NCBI GenBank assembly: GCA_913047525.1
Contig: CAJWUS010000005.1
Span: 1 to 26,584, forward strand
Length of the DNA: 26,584 nucleotides
Source of the DNA: an uncultured Flavobacteriales bacterium
GTDB taxonomy: Bacteria; Bacteroidota; Bacteroidia; Flavobacteriales; BACL11
Direction: 5' to 3'
The position numbers were made by a program, and so were the translations under genes. The notes under the pieces are model-generated. The model saw nothing but the letters and a program-made list of their open reading frames with translations. It had not been told where the DNA came from and did not search any database. Below, in pieces: positions 24,820 to 26,584 of this stretch. Every line of letters begins with the position of its first letter. Positions within the stretch are counted from its first letter, which is position 1.

Positions 24820-24847
24820 GTCATACTGAATAAAGTGAAGTATCTCC
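24820..24847. repeat. Fragment resembling the GTCATnCTGA...GAAGnATCT intergenic repeat
   Basis: The segment begins GTCATACTGAATAAAGTGAA and ends GTATCTCC. It resembles a short dispersed intergenic repeat of the GTCATnCTGAnnnnAGTGAAGnATCT pattern seen in many Bacteroidota genomes (from memory). Only one copy is present in this window, so its repeat status cannot be proven here. Confidence 0.4.
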
Positions 24848-24860
24848 CTTTTCTATTTTT

Positions 24861-24893
24861 GTCATTGCAAAAAAATAATTTTGAAGCAATCTT
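24861..24893. repeat. Fragment resembling the GTCATTGC...GAAGCAATCT intergenic repeat
   Basis: GTCATTGC at 24861-24868 and GAAGCAATCTT at 24883-24893 match the two ends of a common GTCATTGCGA...GAAGCAATCT type repeat, with an A-rich middle instead of the usual GC-rich one. It lies directly next to the preceding fragment. The comparison is from memory. Confidence 0.4.
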
Positions 24894-25052
24894 TTTTGTT
24901 CTTTTACTTTGAAGCAAAAGAATCAAAAGTTCAAGACTGTATTCTTTTGAAACGCATAAGAAACATAAAATATAGAATAAAATAAACTCGCCTTTGGCTC
25001 AAACAGAATTTTGTTAATCTATCTTTTAATTTCTTGCCAAAAGAATAAGGTC
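24894..25052. repeat. Imperfect palindromic element, possibly a dispersed non-coding repeat
   Basis: At the centre, GCC TTT GGC (24990-24996 region) is flanked by AATAAAAT (24976-24983) against ATTTTGTT (25008-25015), and further out by ATAGA (24972-24976) against TCTAT (25018-25022), forming a long imperfect inverted repeat. The left end contains CTTTGAAGCAAAAGAATC and the right end TTGCCAAAAGAATAAGG, both around a shared AAAAGAAT. I recall similar sequence containing AACTCGCC...GGCTCAAACAG between genes of other Bacteroidota. The limits are approximate. Confidence 0.4.
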
Positions 25053-25064
25053 ATATCATTCCTA

Positions 25065-25095
25065 TTAAAAAATCCCCACCAAATTGGCAGGGATT
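25065..25095 (-). terminator. Rho-independent terminator of groEL
   Basis: On the minus strand AATCCCTGCC pairs with GGTGGGGATT around the loop AATTT: a 10-bp stem with two G-T wobbles. A run of T follows (complement of A at 25067-25070, extended by the stem end). It begins 26 bp after the groEL stop. Confidence 0.88.
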
Positions 25096-25121
25096 CTTAA
25101 TAAATATATAACGCATTGCGT

Positions 25122-26584
25122 TTACATCATTCCTGGCATACCTCCACCACCTGGCATAGCAGGCATTGGTGGTTCAACCTCAGGAATATCTGCAACTACA
25201 CATTCAGTAGTGAGTAACATCCCTGCCACTGAAGCTGCATGTTCTAATGCAATACGCACTACTTTTGCAGGGTCAATAACACCTGATTTATAAAGGTTTT
25301 CGTATTTCTCACTTTTTGCATTAAATCCAAAATCGGCTTTTCCGTCTTTTATTTTAGCTACAACTACCGAACCTTCAATTCCAGCATTTTCTACAATTTG
25401 TCTCAGTGGTTCTTCCACTGCTCTTTCAATGATGCTAACTCCTGTTTTCTCATCTTCATTTTCAGCTTTTACTTTATTAAGAGAATCGGCAGCTCTTACA
25501 ATAGCTACTCCACCACCAGGAACAATACCTTCTTCAACAGCAGCTCTAGTTGCAGCTAGTGCATCATCCACTCTATCTTTCTTCTCTTTCATTTCTACTT
25601 CTGATGCAGCACCAACATAAAGAACAGCAACACCACCAGCTAGTTTAGCTAATCTTTCTTGCAATTTTTCTCTGTCATAGTCAGAAGTTGTACCCTCAAT
25701 CTGTGCTTTTATTTGATTGACTCTTGCTGTAATGTCTGATTTTTTCCCAGAACCATTAATGATGGTTGAGTTATCTTTATCAATTACAATTTTCTCAGCA
25801 CTTCCGAGCATTTCCAAAGTTGTTCCTTCCAGGGTAAAACCTCTTTCTTCCGAGACAACTGTTCCACTTGTAAGAATAGCAATATCTTCTAACATTGCTT
25901 TTCTTCTATCTCCAAAACCAGGGGCTTTAACTGCAGCTACTTTAAGCGCTCCTCTTAATTTATTTACTACTAATGTAGATAAAGCTTCTCCATCTACATC
26001 TTCAGCAATAATCATAAGTGGTCGGCCACCCTTTGCAGTTTCCTCTAAAATTGGGAGTAAATCCTTCATTGCTGAAATCTTTTTGTCATAAATAAGAATG
26101 TAAGGATTTTCTAATTCGGCTTCCATTTTGTCGGCATCTGTTATAAAATAAGGAGAAAGGTATCCTCTGTCAAATTGCATTCCTTCAACTACTTCTACAG
26201 TAGTTTCTGTGCCTTTTGCTTCTTCCACAGTGATTACGCCTTCTGTTTTTACCTTCTTCATAGCCTCTGCAATTAGAGCTCCAATGCTATTGTCATTATT
26301 AGCAGAAATAGCTGCTACTTGCTCTATTTTTTCATAACTATTTCCAACCTCTTTAGCTTGTTTTCCTAGGTCAGTTACAATAGAAGTAACAGCTTTATCC
26401 ATACCTCTTTTTAAATCCATTGGATTAGCACCAGCAGCAACATTTTTTAATCCTGCTGTAATGATAGCTTGCCCCAATATGGTTGCGGTTGTCGTTCCGT
26501 CACCAGCTAAATCATTGGTTTTGGAAGCTACTTCCTTTAACATCTGAGCCCCCATGTTCTCAATTTGGTTTTCCAATTCAATTT
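25122..26584 (-). CDS. groEL: Chaperonin GroEL, N-terminus outside window
   Basis: GroEL is the ATP-driven folding chaperone of the cytoplasm. The minus strand is open from the right edge to TAA at 25122-25124, giving 486 residues; about the first 60 residues of the usual 545 are missing. The visible part starts [14 protein letters not shown] and contains the ATP-site block [10 protein letters not shown]. Later blocks include [38 protein letters not shown] and GGGVAIVRA. The tail ends in the flexible [10 protein letters not shown] repeat typical of GroEL. An internal TTG near the edge is not the start. groES, if linked, would lie beyond the right edge. A strong terminator follows the gene. 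Confidence 0.97.
   Translation of the reverse strand, partial: IELENQIENMGAQMLKEVASKTNDLAGDGTTTATILGQAIITAGLKNVAAGANPMDLKRGMDKAVTSIVTDLGKQAKEVGNSYEKIEQVAAISANNDNSIGALIAEAMKKVKTEGVITVEEAKGTETTVEVVEGMQFDRGYLSPYFITDADKMEAELENPYILIYDKKISAMKDLLPILEETAKGGRPLMIIAEDVDGEALSTLVVNKLRGALKVAAVKAPGFGDRRKAMLEDIAILTSGTVVSEERGFTLEGTTLEMLGSAEKIVIDKDNSTIINGSGKKSDITARVNQIKAQIEGTTSDYDREKLQERLAKLAGGVAVLYVGAASEVEMKEKKDRVDDALAATRAAVEEGIVPGGGVAIVRAADSLNKVKAENEDEKTGVSIIERAVEEPLRQIVENAGIEGSVVVAKIKDGKADFGFNAKSEKYENLYKSGVIDPAKVVRIALEHAASVAGMLLTTECVVADIPEVEPPMPAMPGGGGMPGMM

Larger units (their letters stand above)
24749..25121. other. Non-coding spacer between ftsZ and groEL
   Basis: This 373-bp stretch lies between converging ftsZ and groEL. 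It has no ORF with coding character; the longest ATG-led frame near the terminator is about ten codons. It contains the ftsZ terminator, three short repeat-like segments and the groEL terminator, listed separately. GatB/YqeY-type genes that I recall following ftsZ in some relatives are not here. Confidence 0.8.

Noticed and set aside
26574..26576. TTG near the right edge as a start codon for groEL
   Set aside because: The frame stays open to the edge with GroEL-like residues before it, so the gene is cut by the window, not started here.
1..26584. CRISPR array, tRNA, rRNA, insertion sequence or phage genes
   Set aside because: No regular direct repeats with spacers, cloverleaf sequences, transposase-like or phage-like proteins were seen on either strand.

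Overview
This window is low-GC bacterial chromosome from a member of the Bacteroidota, most likely a gliding-type flavobacterium relative. The evidence is the gldB-gldC pair, promoters of the TAnnTTTG type, a MraY with a long insertion, an NBP35/Mrp protein without the usual CxxC, and a FtsZ with a long acidic linker ending in NNSFLHDNVD. The genus cannot be fixed from sequence reading alone.

Left arm (1-9411), mixed strands. A phosphate-type outer-membrane porin (cut by the left edge) lies 9 bp downstream of a Na+/phosphate symporter with a PhoU-like tail; both are on the minus strand and look like a phosphate uptake operon. A MurG-like glycosyltransferase (minus) is divergent from trmB (plus). 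After trmB comes a 31-codon remnant of an alkyltransferase-like (MGMT family) gene, then an NBP35/Mrp ATPase and a NFU scaffold protein for Fe-S cluster delivery. nadE (minus) meets nfu tail to tail with 2 bp between stops and is divergent from gldB-gldC (gliding motility). gldC overlaps the end of engB, a ribosome assembly GTPase that shares an operon with an alpha/beta hydrolase.

Centre and right (9412-24800), plus strand. This is a 13-gene division and cell wall (dcw) cluster: mraZ, rsmH, ftsL-like, ftsI, murE, mraY, murD, ftsW, murG, murC, ftsQ, ftsA, ftsZ. Most junctions overlap or abut. It starts with an array of 10-bp-spaced TGGTA/TGGTA/TGGGG boxes that fits a MraZ operator and ends with a clear hairpin terminator after ftsZ. 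The genes cover cytoplasmic precursor steps (MurE, MurD, MurC), lipid steps (MraY, MurG), septal glycan and crosslink synthesis (FtsW, FtsI) and the divisome core (FtsL, FtsQ, FtsA, FtsZ). murF and ddl are absent. The DNPR motif in MurE points to meso-diaminopimelate peptidoglycan.

Right end (24749-26584). A 373-bp non-coding spacer holds the dcw terminator, fragments resembling dispersed intergenic repeats, and the terminator of groEL. groEL runs on the minus strand and is cut by the right edge.

I found no previously undescribed multi-gene system. The points most worth a second look are the MGMT-family remnant, the MraZ box array, the GldB without a proper lipobox, and the repeat-like spacer after ftsZ.
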